A stretch of DNA of 64,000 bases from Aromatoleum aromaticum EbN1 (GTDB lineage Bacteria; Pseudomonadota; Gammaproteobacteria; Burkholderiales; Rhodocyclaceae): the NCBI RefSeq assembly GCF_000025965.1, contig NC_006824.1, positions 1 through 64,000 of the forward strand, given 5' to 3'. The position numbers and the translations under genes are program-made. Within the stretch, counting starts at the first letter, position 1. Every line of letters starts with the position of its first letter. Below, in pieces: positions 14,420-23,814 of the stretch. The notes under the pieces are model-generated. The model was not told where the DNA came from, ran no database searches, and worked only from the letters and a program-made list of their open reading frames with translations.

Positions 14420-16953
14420 TCGAGACAATTGCAATCACCATTGCTGGCGTCGGGACCGTCTTGTTGCTCATCCTGTTTGTCCGCATCCGCCAGGTCGATG
14501 CTGAATTGCAGCTCAAGAAGCATCGTTCCAAAGACGCGGGCCTGGCCGACTTGCTCAACTACGCCGCTGTGGTCGATGACGGCGTGATCGTGGGCAAGAA
14601 CGGCTCCTTTATGGCTGCGTGGCTGTATCGGGGGGATGACAACGCCAGCAGCACCGATGAGCAGCGCGAAATGGTGTCCTTCCGGCTCAACCAGGCTCTG
14701 GCCGGCCTCGGTTCAGGATGGATGGTGCACGTCGACGCGGTGCGTCGGCCGGCGCCTAACTATTCGGCAAAGGGGAGCTCGCATTTCCCGGATGCCGTAT
14801 CGGCCGCGATAGACAAGGAACGGCGGCAGTTGTTCGAGGGCCTCGGCACGATGTACGAGGGGTACTTCGTACTGACGCTGACCTGGTTCCCGCCGCTCCT
14901 CGCGCAACGCAAGTTCGTGGAGCTGATGTTTGATGATGACGCCATCGCTCCCGATCGCCAGACCCGGACGATGGGGCTCATCGAGCAGTTCAAGCGCGAA
15001 CTCACTGCGATCGAAAACCGCCTGTCCTCGGCCGTCAAATTGATGCGGATGCGCGGCCAGAAGGTGGTCAACGAAGACGGCTCCACCGTCACCCATGACG
15101 ACTTCCTGAGCTGGTTGCAGTTTTGCCTCACCGGCCGGCATCACCCGATCCTGCTGCCCAGCAATCCGGTGTACCTGGATGCCGTGATCGGCGGTCAAGA
15201 GCTGTGGGGCGGGGTGGTGCCCAGGATCGGCCGCAACTTCGTCCAGGTCGTCGCCATCGAGGGCTTTCCCCTGGAGTCCACCCCCGGGCTCTTGACCGCC
15301 CTGGGCGAGCTACCGTGCGAATACCGTTGGTCGAGCCGGTTCATCTTCATGGACCCGCACGAAGCCGTGAAGCACCTGGACAAGTTCCGTAAGAAGTGGC
15401 GACAGAAGGTACGCGGGTTCTTCGATCAGGTCTTCAACACCCATACTGGCCCAGTCGACCAGGACGCCTTGTCGATGGTGGGCGACGCCGAAGCGGCGAT
15501 TGCCGAAGTAAATAGCGGTCTGGTCGCGGTCGGCTATTTCACGGGCGTTGTGATTCTGATGGACGAGAATCGGGACAAGCTCGAGGAATCGGCCCGGCTG
15601 GTCGAGAAGTCCATCAATCGCCTGGGCTTCGCAGCGCGCATCGAGACCATCAACACGCTCGATGCCTTTCTCGGCAGCCTCCCCGGTCACGGCGTCGAGA
15701 ACGTGCGCCGGCCACTCATCAACACGATGAACCTGGCGGATCTGCTCCCGACCTCATCCATTTGGACTGGCCACGCCGACGCGCCGTGCCCGCTCTATCC
15801 GCCGCTGTCGCCGGCCCTGATGCATTGCGTTACCCATGGGGCTACACCGTTCCGTCTCAACCTGCATGTGCGCGACATCGGCCACACGTTCATGTTCGGC
15901 CCGACCGGCGCCGGCAAGTCCACGCACCTGGCGCTGATCGCCGCGCAGCTCCGGCGCTATGCCGGCATGACCCTCTACGCCTTCGACAAAGGCATGTCCC
16001 TGTACCCGCTGACCAAGGCGGTCGGCGGGCTGCACTTCTCAGTCGCGGCCGACGATGACCGCCTGGCCTTCTGCCCGCTCCAGTTCCTCGACACCAAGGG
16101 CGATCGTGCCTGGGCGATGGAGTGGATCGACACCATCCTGGCATTGAACGGGGTCGAAACCACGCCGGCCCAGCGCAACGAAATCGGTCACGCGATCATG
16201 AGCATGCATCGCAGCGGCGGGCGCACGCTCTCGGAGCTCTCGGTGACGATCCAGGACGAAGCGATCCGCGAGGCGATCAGGCAGTACACGGTGGACGGCA
16301 CGATGGGCCACCTGCTGGACGCCGAAGAGGATGGCTTGTCGCTCGCCGACTTCACCACGTTTGAAATCGAGGAACTGATGGACCTCGGCGAAAAGTACGC
16401 GCTCCCGGTCCTGTTGTACCTGTTCCGCCGCATCGAGCGCAGCCTGAAAGGCCAGCCGGCCGTCATCATCCTGGATGAAGCGTGGTTGATGCTCGGTCAC
16501 CCCGCATTCCGCGCCAAGATCCGCGAATGGCTCAAGGTGCTGCGTAAGGCCAACTGCCTCGTGCTGATGGCGACACAGAGCCTTTCCGACGTGGCGAACA
16601 GCGGCATCCTCGACGTGATCGTGGAATCCACTGCGACCAAGATCTTCCTGCCCAACGTCTATGCCTGCGACCAGGACACGGCGGCTCTGTACCGCCGCAT
16701 GGGCCTCAACGCGCGCCAGATCGAAATCCTGGCGACCGCCATTCCGAAACGACAGTACTACTACGTTTCCGAGAGTGGCCGCCGCCTCTATGACCTCGCG
16801 CTGGGGCCGTTCGCCCTGGCCTTCGTCGGTTCCTCCGACAAGGAATCGGTTGCCAGCATCAAGAGCCTGGAAGCCAAGTTCGGCGATCAATGGGTGCATG
16901 AGTGGCTGGCGGGGAAGGGCCTGAACCTCAATGACTATCTGGAGGCCGCATGA
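14416..16953 (+). CDS. trbE: TrbE conjugal transfer ATPase (VirB4 family)
   Basis: Large ATPase of the type IV secretion channel, 845 aa from ATG 14416 (overlapping the trbD stop); RK2 TrbE is about 850. An N-terminal membrane helix (IAITIAGVGTVLLLILFV) is followed by the CagE/TrbE domain. Walker A GPTGAGKST lies at about 495-503 and Walker B VIILDEAWLML at about 682-692. The motif LMATQSLSDVANSG follows. The longer open frame back to 14263 only overlaps trbD. Confidence 0.93.
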   Translation: MIETIAITIAGVGTVLLLILFVRIRQVDAELQLKKHRSKDAGLADLLNYAAVVDDGVIVGKNGSFMAAWLYRGDDNASSTDEQREMVSFRLNQALAGLGSGWMVHVDAVRRPAPNYSAKGSSHFPDAVSAAIDKERRQLFEGLGTMYEGYFVLTLTWFPPLLAQRKFVELMFDDDAIAPDRQTRTMGLIEQFKRELTAIENRLSSAVKLMRMRGQKVVNEDGSTVTHDDFLSWLQFCLTGRHHPILLPSNPVYLDAVIGGQELWGGVVPRIGRNFVQVVAIEGFPLESTPGLLTALGELPCEYRWSSRFIFMDPHEAVKHLDKFRKKWRQKVRGFFDQVFNTHTGPVDQDALSMVGDAEAAIAEVNSGLVAVGYFTGVVILMDENRDKLEESARLVEKSINRLGFAARIETINTLDAFLGSLPGHGVENVRRPLINTMNLADLLPTSSIWTGHADAPCPLYPPLSPALMHCVTHGATPFRLNLHVRDIGHTFMFGPTGAGKSTHLALIAAQLRRYAGMTLYAFDKGMSLYPLTKAVGGLHFSVAADDDRLAFCPLQFLDTKGDRAWAMEWIDTILALNGVETTPAQRNEIGHAIMSMHRSGGRTLSELSVTIQDEAIREAIRQYTVDGTMGHLLDAEEDGLSLADFTTFEIEELMDLGEKYALPVLLYLFRRIERSLKGQPAVIILDEAWLMLGHPAFRAKIREWLKVLRKANCLVLMATQSLSDVANSGILDVIVESTATKIFLPNVYACDQDTAALYRRMGLNARQIEILATAIPKRQYYYVSESGRRLYDLALGPFALAFVGSSDKESVASIKSLEAKFGDQWVHEWLAGKGLNLNDYLEAA

Positions 16954-17735
16954 GCATCGCTGACACGATGAAGGGCTTGATCTTCAAGAAGAAGGCCGAG
17001 CTGAACGGCGATCCCCTCGATCCGCGCAACGCCGGCGCCACGATGGTCCGCGGCCGCCGCGAGGGGGAGGTCGAGAACCCCTACCTGGCCGCTCGCCGCA
17101 CCTGGAACGATCACGTGGGATCGATCGTATCCCAGCGCCAGACTTGGCAGGTCATCGGCATCCTGTCGCTGCTCATCGCCCTGGCCGGCGTCGGCGGCGT
17201 GATCCACATCGGGAGTCAGTCGAAGTTCATCCCCTATGTGGTGGAAGTCGACAAGCTCGGCCAGATGGTGGCTGCCGGCCCGGTCACCGCAGCCGCCAAA
17301 GCCGATCCACGCGTCGTCCACGCGTCGGTCGCCGAGTTCATTGGAGACGCCAGGATCGTGACTCCTGACGTGGCCTTGCAGCGCAAGGCCGTGTTCCGCG
17401 TGTACGCGAAGCTCTCTCCGAACGATCCCGCGACTGCAAAGATGAACGAGTGGCTGAACGGCCACCCCGAGGCCAGCCCCTTCAAGCGGGCCGAAAAGGA
17501 AATGGTCAACGTCGAAATCAAGACCGTCCTCCAGCAGTCGCCCGACACCTGGCAAGTGGATTGGGTCGAAACCAGCCGCGACCGGCAAGGCATCGTGAAG
17601 GGCCAGCCTGTCACGATGCGCGCCCTGGTCACGGTGTACACGGCCGAAGTGTCCAGCCAAACGACAGACGAGCAGTTGCGGAACAACCCCATGAGCGTAT
17701 TCGTCCGCGACTTTTCTTGGTCACGCATTCTCTGA
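16950..17735 (+). CDS. trbF: TrbF mating-pair protein (VirB8 family)
   Basis: Bitopic inner-membrane protein of 261 aa (RK2 TrbF 260) that nucleates the secretion core. A cytoplasmic N-terminus, one membrane helix (VIGILSLLIALAGVGGVIHI at about 68-87) and a periplasmic VirB8 domain with VVEVDKLGQ and the closing VFVRDFSWSRIL are visible. It starts in an ATGA overlap with trbE. Confidence 0.92.
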   Translation: MSIADTMKGLIFKKKAELNGDPLDPRNAGATMVRGRREGEVENPYLAARRTWNDHVGSIVSQRQTWQVIGILSLLIALAGVGGVIHIGSQSKFIPYVVEVDKLGQMVAAGPVTAAAKADPRVVHASVAEFIGDARIVTPDVALQRKAVFRVYAKLSPNDPATAKMNEWLNGHPEASPFKRAEKEMVNVEIKTVLQQSPDTWQVDWVETSRDRQGIVKGQPVTMRALVTVYTAEVSSQTTDEQLRNNPMSVFVRDFSWSRIL

Positions 17736-17752
17736 TTTAGGGGTTATCCAAG

Positions 17753-18649
17753 ATGAAAAAACATCTTTCTGCTGTGATCCTGGGCATCGCGCTGACCGCA
17801 TCCGTCGTGGCGGCACCAGACGATGACTTGGCCGACAAGTATTTCTCCGGGAAGAACCCCAAGCTGACCGCGCAAGAGCGGGAGGCGTTGAGGATCGCCA
17901 AGAAGTGGGGGGCGAACTCGGCGACCGGTATCAAGCCGGTGGCCGGCGCTAACGGCGCCGTGCGCTTCATCTACGGCGCACAGCAACCCAGCATCGTGTG
18001 CGCGGTACTCCAGGTCTGCGACGTAGCTTTGCAGCCCGGCGAACTGGTGAACTCGATCCACCTGGGCGATACCGCCCGCTGGACGGTCGAGCCGGCGATC
18101 ACGGGCAGCGGCACCGCCGAAACCCAGCACCTCATCATCAAGCCGATGGATGTCGGCCTGGAAACCAGCCTGATCGTGACTACGAACCGGCGCACCTATC
18201 ACCTCAAGCTGCGCTCGCATCGCACCGAGTACATGCCGCAAGTGGCCTTCACATACCCCGAGGACGCCCTTGCCAAGTGGGATGCGATCCGCACCCGCGA
18301 AGTGCGCGAGCGCGAAGAGCAAGCGATGCCGCAGACCGGCGAATACCTCGGCGATTTGTCGTTCGACTATGACGTGTCGGGCACCACGCGCTGGAAGCCG
18401 GTGCGCGTCTACAACGATGGCCGCAAGACCATCATCGAAATGCCATCTACGATGGAGCAGACCGAGGCGCCGACCCTGCTGGTCGTGCGCAAGGATGGCG
18501 GGCTGTTCACCGACGACGAAACCGTGCTGGTCAATTACCGCGTCCAGGGCGACCGCTACATCGTGGACACGATCTTCGACAAGGCGGTCCTGATTGCCGG
18601 GGTCGGTAGCAGCCAAGACCGCGTGACCATCACCAGGACCGGGAAATGA
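17753..18649 (+). CDS. trbG: TrbG outer-core protein (VirB9 family)
   Basis: Periplasmic/outer-membrane core protein of 298 aa (RK2 TrbG 297). A signal peptide (KKHLSAVILGIALTASVVAA) precedes the CagX/VirB9 domain with RFIYGAQQPSIVCAVLQVCD, NRRTYHLKLRSH and the C-terminal QGDRYIVDTIFDKAVL. RK2-like TrbG works with the lipoprotein TrbH, encoded next with an ATGA overlap. Confidence 0.92.
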   Translation: MKKHLSAVILGIALTASVVAAPDDDLADKYFSGKNPKLTAQEREALRIAKKWGANSATGIKPVAGANGAVRFIYGAQQPSIVCAVLQVCDVALQPGELVNSIHLGDTARWTVEPAITGSGTAETQHLIIKPMDVGLETSLIVTTNRRTYHLKLRSHRTEYMPQVAFTYPEDALAKWDAIRTREVREREEQAMPQTGEYLGDLSFDYDVSGTTRWKPVRVYNDGRKTIIEMPSTMEQTEAPTLLVVRKDGGLFTDDETVLVNYRVQGDRYIVDTIFDKAVLIAGVGSSQDRVTITRTGK

Positions 18650-19143
18650 CCATGAAGAGATTTGCCCTTGTCGCGCTGGTTGCATTCGCCCTGGGCGGAT
18701 GCGCAACGACAGTCCCTTACGGCAACTTCGTCCAACCCCCGGTTACGGTCGATCAGCAGAAGCTCGCCGGGGATGCCGCCAAGCAGCTCGCTGCGCTGTG
18801 GCCGCCGGCCAAGACCCGGTTCGAACTGCAACAGCCCACGCCGGACGAGTTCGGCGCGGCACTGGTCAGCAATCTCCGGGCGGCTGGCTATGCCGTCGTG
18901 GAGTACGCCCCGGAGAGGACCTCCAGCGCCGGCAGGGCTGCGCCAGAGCAAACAGCTGGCGAGCCGGTTGCGGTCGCACCGCCGACCATGGCCGCACTGC
19001 CGCTGCGGTACGTCCTGGATCATGACGCAGGCAGCGGGCTTTATCGCCTCACGCTGCTGATCGGCTCGCAGTCCATCACACGCCCCTACCTGGAACAGAA
19101 CCGCACGCTGATTCCGGCCGGGTATTGGGCACGCAAGGAGTGA
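18646..19143 (+). CDS. trbH: TrbH lipoprotein of the mating-pair channel (VirB7-like role)
   Basis: 165-aa lipoprotein. The signal peptide RFALVALVAFALGGC has a lipobox (LGGC) with the acylated Cys at about 19. Length and position match RK2 TrbH (160 aa), which plays the VirB7-type role of anchoring the outer core. The remainder is a periplasmic domain without further motif I can name. The start overlaps the trbG stop; ATG 18652 is an equally possible start. Confidence 0.88.
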   Translation: MTMKRFALVALVAFALGGCATTVPYGNFVQPPVTVDQQKLAGDAAKQLAALWPPAKTRFELQQPTPDEFGAALVSNLRAAGYAVVEYAPERTSSAGRAAPEQTAGEPVAVAPPTMAALPLRYVLDHDAGSGLYRLTLLIGSQSITRPYLEQNRTLIPAGYWARKE

Positions 19144-19148
19144 TACTG

Positions 19149-20537
19149 ATGAGCGAAACAGCCGATCAAATGGCACCCGAGGCCTCGCCCGGCCAAGTGT
19201 CGAAGAAGTCGGGCGTGCGTCGGGTCAACAATCTGCCCATGTACCTGCTGGGCGGGGTGATGGTCGCGTTTCTGGTGATCATGATGCTGGTGGCAGCGGA
19301 CCGCGCCGCTAAGCAGAACGCACCGGCAACCGGCGCCGCCGAGAAAGCCGGCAACACGTCGATGTTCGCCAAGGAAATTGCCGGGGAGCAGACCGGGGGG
19401 ATGATTCAGCCGGCGTCGCAACTGGTCCCGCCCGAGCTCGATGCGGCCCCAGCCAGCGAGCCGCTATTGATCGCCCGACCCGAGAACCTGGACGCCCCAC
19501 CGAGCCCGCCAGCTGCGAGCGGCGGGCTACAGCAGCCCGAGCGCGACGACGAGGCCGACCGCATTCGTATGGCGAAGCTCCAACGGCTCGAGGAAGCGGC
19601 CAAGGCGCGAACGGGGGTGCAGATGGTGGCCCCACGTAGCGCTGCCTCCGCGCCGGGGGGTGCAGCCGGCACGCCCCAATCCCGCGACGAAATGCTGGCG
19701 CGGCTTGCCGCCATGCGACAGCAGGCGGACGGCGTCCGCAGCGAAGATCCGACCGCCGCGTATCAAGCGCGCCTGGCACAGATTCGCAGCAACCTCAACA
19801 CTGGGGCGACCAACCCGGCGGCCGCCGGCAGCGAGGCGTCGCAACTGGTCCGGACTTCGACAGGTGGTCGCAACAATATCACTCAGTTCGGGAAAGCAGG
19901 GCAGGGTGATCGCTGGGCGATGGAGTCCCAGCCCGAGGCGCCACACACGCCGTTCGAGCTGCGGGCCGGGTTCGTCGTGCCCGCCACACTCATTTCCGGG
20001 ATCAACTCAGATCTGCCGGGCCAGATCATGGCCCAAGTCGCGCAGCACGTTTACGACACCCCGACCGGGCGGCACCTGCTGATCCCGCAAGGCTCGCGCC
20101 TGGTCGGGACGTACTCCAGCGATGTTGCCCACGGTCAGGCACGCGTGCTGGTGGCGTGGCAGCGCATTGTCTTCCCCGACGGAAAGGCGATGGATATCGG
20201 CGCGATGCCGGGCGCCGACAGCGCGGGTTATGCCGGTTTCAACGACCAGGTGAACAACCACTACTTCCGCACGTTCGCGTCGGCCTTCCTCATGTCGGCC
20301 GTAACGGCCGGCTTCACCTTGAGCCAGGACAACGGCAACAGCACCGGCGACTCGCAGCGCGCGAGCGATGCCTTGAGCGAAGCCCTCGGGCAACAGCTCG
20401 GCCAAGTCACAGCACAGATGATCGCCAAGAACCTGAACATCGCACCAACGCTGGAAATCCGCCCGGGCTACCGCTTTAACGTCATCGTCACCAAGGACAT
20501 GACTTTTTCAAAGCCGTACCAATCGTTCGATTACTGA
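19149..20537 (+). CDS. trbI: TrbI core-channel protein (VirB10 family)
   Basis: VirB10-type scaffold spanning both membranes, 462 aa from ATG 19149 (RK2 TrbI 463). A cytoplasmic N-terminus, a single helix (LPMYLLGGVMVAFLVIMMLVA at about 29-49) and a long proline/alanine-rich periplasmic linker come first. The conserved beta-barrel domain follows (TPFELRAGFVVPATLISGIN; LLIPQGSRLVGTYSSDV). The membrane-crossing helix region and the closing RPGYRFNVIVTKDM are typical of the family. Confidence 0.93.
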   Translation: MSETADQMAPEASPGQVSKKSGVRRVNNLPMYLLGGVMVAFLVIMMLVAADRAAKQNAPATGAAEKAGNTSMFAKEIAGEQTGGMIQPASQLVPPELDAAPASEPLLIARPENLDAPPSPPAASGGLQQPERDDEADRIRMAKLQRLEEAAKARTGVQMVAPRSAASAPGGAAGTPQSRDEMLARLAAMRQQADGVRSEDPTAAYQARLAQIRSNLNTGATNPAAAGSEASQLVRTSTGGRNNITQFGKAGQGDRWAMESQPEAPHTPFELRAGFVVPATLISGINSDLPGQIMAQVAQHVYDTPTGRHLLIPQGSRLVGTYSSDVAHGQARVLVAWQRIVFPDGKAMDIGAMPGADSAGYAGFNDQVNNHYFRTFASAFLMSAVTAGFTLSQDNGNSTGDSQRASDALSEALGQQLGQVTAQMIAKNLNIAPTLEIRPGYRFNVIVTKDMTFSKPYQSFDY

Positions 20538-20555
20538 CGCCAAGGAAAAACACCT

Positions 20556-21314
20556 ATGAAAATGAAATTTTTAGCCGCTAAAGCCACCCTGGTCGTTGCT
20601 CTGTCCGCAGGCCCGCTCGCGGCGCACGCCGGGATTCCGGTCATCGACGCCGCGAACCTCTCGCAAACCATCATGACGGCGATCGAGAGCGTTGCCCAGA
20701 CGCTCAAGCAGATCGAGCAGTATCAAACGCAACTACAGCAGTATGAGAACCAGATTCAAAACACGATGGCACCAGCCGCCTACATTTGGGACCGCGCGCA
20801 ATCGACCATCAACGGCCTGATGACCGCCGTCGACACGCTGAACTACTACAAGACACAGCTTGGCAGCGTCGATGGCTACTTGGGCAAATTCCAGGACGTG
20901 GCCTATTACCGGGGCTCGCCGTGTTTCTCCGGCGCCGGGTGCAGCGACACAGAGCGGACGGCCATGAACGAGAACCGACGCCTGGCCTCCGAATCGCAGA
21001 AGAAGGCCAACGACGCGCTTTTCCGTGGCCTCGACAGGCAACAGGAAGCCCTCAAGGCCGACGCCCGCACGCTGGAACAACTGCAATCCAGCGCCCAAGG
21101 CGCCAGCGGCCAGATGCAGGCGCTCGGCTATGCCAACCAGCTCGCCAGCCAGCAAGCCAATCAGCTCTTGCAGATACGGGGGCTGTTGATCGCCCAGCAG
21201 AACGCAGTTGCGACCCGCATGCAGGCCGAGGCCGACCGGGAGGCACAGACTATCGCAGCGGATGAACAATTCCGTCGTGGCAGTTATCGGGCCAGCTCCG
21301 GGCAGACCTGGTAA
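20556..21314 (+). CDS. trbJ: TrbJ pilus-associated protein (VirB5 family)
   Basis: Secreted, alanine/glutamine-rich coiled-coil protein of 252 aa (RK2 TrbJ 254), the minor pilus-tip or assembly component. The signal peptide ends at AAHA before GIPVIDAANLSQ. Repeated heptads such as IEQYQTQLQQYENQIQ follow. Codons 5-9 contain a perfect KorB operator, so protein and operator share the same bases. It begins a unit with trbK. Confidence 0.92.
   Translation: MKMKFLAAKATLVVALSAGPLAAHAGIPVIDAANLSQTIMTAIESVAQTLKQIEQYQTQLQQYENQIQNTMAPAAYIWDRAQSTINGLMTAVDTLNYYKTQLGSVDGYLGKFQDVAYYRGSPCFSGAGCSDTERTAMNENRRLASESQKKANDALFRGLDRQQEALKADARTLEQLQSSAQGASGQMQALGYANQLASQQANQLLQIRGLLIAQQNAVATRMQAEADREAQTIAADEQFRRGSYRASSGQTW
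20570..20582. promoter_or_regulatory. KorB operator (OB) inside the trbJ start
   Basis: TTTAGCCGCTAAA, a perfect OB, lies within codons 5-9 of trbJ and reads F-L-A-A-K. Intragenic placement at this point suggests roadblocking or partition-type KorB binding rather than promoter control. Confidence 0.85.
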
Positions 21315-21328
21315 AGGAGCATAGGCGG

Positions 21329-21559
21329 ATGAATCGCAATTTGACCCTGACAGCGGCCGCCCTTGTGGGGGCCCTCGTGACTGGATGCGCGCCGGATGCC
21401 TCGGAAGAACCGAAGAAGGAGGAAATGCCGGTGGTTAACGATGAGAACTGCAAGCTGGAGAACATCAAGAAGATCCAGGACGACAAAGTACGGCAGGCGT
21501 TTGCCGATGCCTGCGCTCGTCGTGGCGACTTCAAGTCTAGCTCCGGAAAGACCTATTGA
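21329..21559 (+). CDS. trbK: TrbK entry-exclusion lipoprotein
   Basis: Small lipoprotein of 76 aa. The signal peptide TLTAAALVGALVTGC has a lipobox with Cys at about 20. A charged body follows (EEPKKEEMPVVNDENCKLE ... ADACARRGDF). In IncP-1 plasmids TrbK sits in the recipient's envelope and blocks uptake of the same plasmid type. Position between trbJ and trbL and size (RK2 69 aa) agree. Its presence means a host carrying this element should refuse a second copy. Confidence 0.88.
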   Translation: MNRNLTLTAAALVGALVTGCAPDASEEPKKEEMPVVNDENCKLENIKKIQDDKVRQAFADACARRGDFKSSSGKTY

Positions 21560-21569
21560 GGGAATGACC

Positions 21570-23216
21570 ATGAGACTGCCAGTCACCTTCAAAGCCCTTT
21601 CTATGCTGTTGCCGCTGTGGCTGGCACTCTTTGCGCTGGATGCCCATGCCGCCATCGACAACGCGGACGTGCTCGATAGCGTACTGACGCGCTACCAGAC
21701 AGCCGCGAGCGGCTGGGCTGCCACCATCATCAATTCCGCGTCCTGGTTGTTCTGGCTGTTAGTCGTGATCTCGATGGTTTGGACGTTCGGCATGATGGCC
21801 TTGCGCAAGGCCGACATTGGGGAGTTCTTCGCGGAGTTCGTCCGCTTCACGATCTTCACCGGCTTCTTCTGGTGGCTTTTGACCAACGGCCCGAACTTCG
21901 CCAAATCGATCATGGATAGCTTGCGGCAGATCGGCGGCAATGCAACTGGACTCGGCATCGGCCTTTCCCCATCCGGGATCGTGGATGTGGGTTTTGAGAT
22001 CTTCGACAAGGTAATCGACCAATCGTCGCTGTGGTCGCCAGTGAATAGCGCCGTAGGGATCAGCATCGCCGCAGCCATCTTGGTGATTCTCGCTCTAGTC
22101 GGCGTCAACATGCTGCTACTGCTGGTCTCCGGCTGGATTCTGGCGTATGCGGGAATCTTCTTCCTAGGCTTCGGCGGCTCCCGGTGGACCTCCGACATGG
22201 CGATCAACTACTACAAGACCGTCCTCGGCGTGGCGGCTCAACTGCTCGCGATGGTGCTGATCGTCGGCATCGGTAAAACCTTCCTCGATGGCTACTACGG
22301 AAGGATGAGCGAAAGCATGACCATCAAGGAAATGGGGGTCATGTTGATTGTTTCCGTAATCCTGCTATCGCTGGTCAACAAGCTCCCAAGCCTCGTATCC
22401 GGAATCATCATCGGCGCCAGTGTCGGGCACGCCGGCATTGGCAACTTCGGAGCTGGCGCTGCGGTCGGCGCCGCGGGCATGGCGGCAGCAGCAGCGGCGA
22501 CGGGAGGCGCGATGTTGGCTGTAGGTGCCGCGAACGCGGCCGGTGGTGCACAAGCCGTGATGGCGGCCTTCTCCAAGGCCAGTGAGAACGTCCAATCCGG
22601 CGCTGACGCATTCACCAGCATGTGGGCCGGTGGCGGCCCGGGAGGGGGCGGAGGCAGCGGCAAGGGTGAGGAAAGCACCGGCAGCACGCCATTCGCACAG
22701 GCGGCCGGCTTCGCATCATCCGGCAGCGTCCAAGCCCTACGCGGCAGTTCGGCAGCGAGGGCCGAGGGGCAGGATTGGGACGCCAAGGGCAAAGAAGAAG
22801 GGAAGTCCGATCAGGGGCAAGGCAAGGCTAGCGAGTCCAAGGCCAACGCAGGAACGGGCGGCGCCGGAAAGGCAGAAGGAGGGCCGCAGCGAAGCTCCGG
22901 AGGCTTGAGGCCCTCGGCCGGGAAAGCGGGGCTGTTCGCCGCCGATGCAGCCGCGAACTTGGCGAAAGGCACGGCACAGGTAGCAAAGGAAAAGATGGCG
23001 GGCATCAGGGATGCCGCGATGGATCGCATCGCCGAAACCACGGGGGGCAAGATCGCCGCCGCCATCAAGGCCGGGAGTGCAAAAGACGAGGCAGGAAGCG
23101 CCATCGAATCGATGCCGACGTTTGGAGGGAACAACCTCGCGGGCGCCAGCACCAGCGATGTCGACACGGCGGCAGAAGTCGCTGCATTTGCCAACCGAGC
23201 CACCAAGTTCGTATGA
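21570..23216 (+). CDS. trbL: TrbL polytopic channel protein (VirB6 family)
   Basis: Inner-membrane channel component, 548 aa from ATG 21570 (ATG 21564 lies too close to GAGGGA). After a signal-like helix there are five to six membrane segments (for example SWLFWLLVVISMVWTFGMMA, AILVILALVGVNMLLLLVSG). A glycine/alanine-rich region and a long hydrophilic tail (from about 350) rich in Gly, Lys and Glu follow, as in RK2 TrbL (528 aa). Confidence 0.92.
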   Translation: MRLPVTFKALSMLLPLWLALFALDAHAAIDNADVLDSVLTRYQTAASGWAATIINSASWLFWLLVVISMVWTFGMMALRKADIGEFFAEFVRFTIFTGFFWWLLTNGPNFAKSIMDSLRQIGGNATGLGIGLSPSGIVDVGFEIFDKVIDQSSLWSPVNSAVGISIAAAILVILALVGVNMLLLLVSGWILAYAGIFFLGFGGSRWTSDMAINYYKTVLGVAAQLLAMVLIVGIGKTFLDGYYGRMSESMTIKEMGVMLIVSVILLSLVNKLPSLVSGIIIGASVGHAGIGNFGAGAAVGAAGMAAAAAATGGAMLAVGAANAAGGAQAVMAAFSKASENVQSGADAFTSMWAGGGPGGGGGSGKGEESTGSTPFAQAAGFASSGSVQALRGSSAARAEGQDWDAKGKEEGKSDQGQGKASESKANAGTGGAGKAEGGPQRSSGGLRPSAGKAGLFAADAAANLAKGTAQVAKEKMAGIRDAAMDRIAETTGGKIAAAIKAGSAKDEAGSAIESMPTFGGNNLAGASTSDVDTAAEVAAFANRATKFV

Positions 23217-23233
23217 GCAAGGAGAAACGAAGA

Positions 23234-23812
23234 ATGAAGAAGAACCTGCTTGGGATGGCCTCCGCGGTGGTGGCCCTCGGCACATCGCCCGGCTCGGTCA
23301 ATGCGCAAGACGCAGACGTACTTTCCGGTGATACCCGCCTTGCCTGCGAGGCCATTCTGTGCCTCTCCACCGGGCAGCGGCCGAGCGAGTGCACTCCCTC
23401 CTTGGATCACTATTTCGGTATTAAGAAAAAGAAACTGTCGGACACGCTCGAGGCGAGGCTCAGCTTCTTGAACAAGTGCCCGGTCGCCAACCAAACGCCG
23501 CAAATGTCGACCCTGGTACGAGTGATCTCGCGCAGCGCCGGCCGATGCGACGCGGCCTCACTGAACAGCGCGCTGCAAATGTGGACCAGCGGCGACGGCG
23601 GCGAGATCTATATCGGCAACAGGATGCCCGACTACTGCATGGCCTATACAGCGCACGCCTACACCGACTTCAGCCAGACCAAGCCCATGTATGTCGGGAT
23701 GCCGGAGAACGGCGGATATTGGGTTGAAGCGAAGGATTACGAACGTGCCCTAGCGGAATACAACGCCCGTCTGGAAGCGGAGCACCGGAACTATTGGTGG
23801 GGAGGCAGCTAA
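23234..23812 (+). CDS. trbM: TrbM conjugal transfer protein
   Basis: Periplasmic protein of 192 aa (RK2 TrbM 195). ATG 23234 has AAGGAGA about ten bases upstream, inside the end of the region after trbL. A signal peptide (NLLGMASAVVALGTSPGSVNA) is followed by the cysteine-containing TrbM domain with LACEAILCLSTGQRPSEC and LSFLNKCPVAN. Its molecular role in transfer is not established; it is followed by the lytic transglycosylase. Confidence 0.9.
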   Translation: MKKNLLGMASAVVALGTSPGSVNAQDADVLSGDTRLACEAILCLSTGQRPSECTPSLDHYFGIKKKKLSDTLEARLSFLNKCPVANQTPQMSTLVRVISRSAGRCDAASLNSALQMWTSGDGGEIYIGNRMPDYCMAYTAHAYTDFSQTKPMYVGMPENGGYWVEAKDYERALAEYNARLEAEHRNYWWGGS

Positions 23813-23814
23813 TC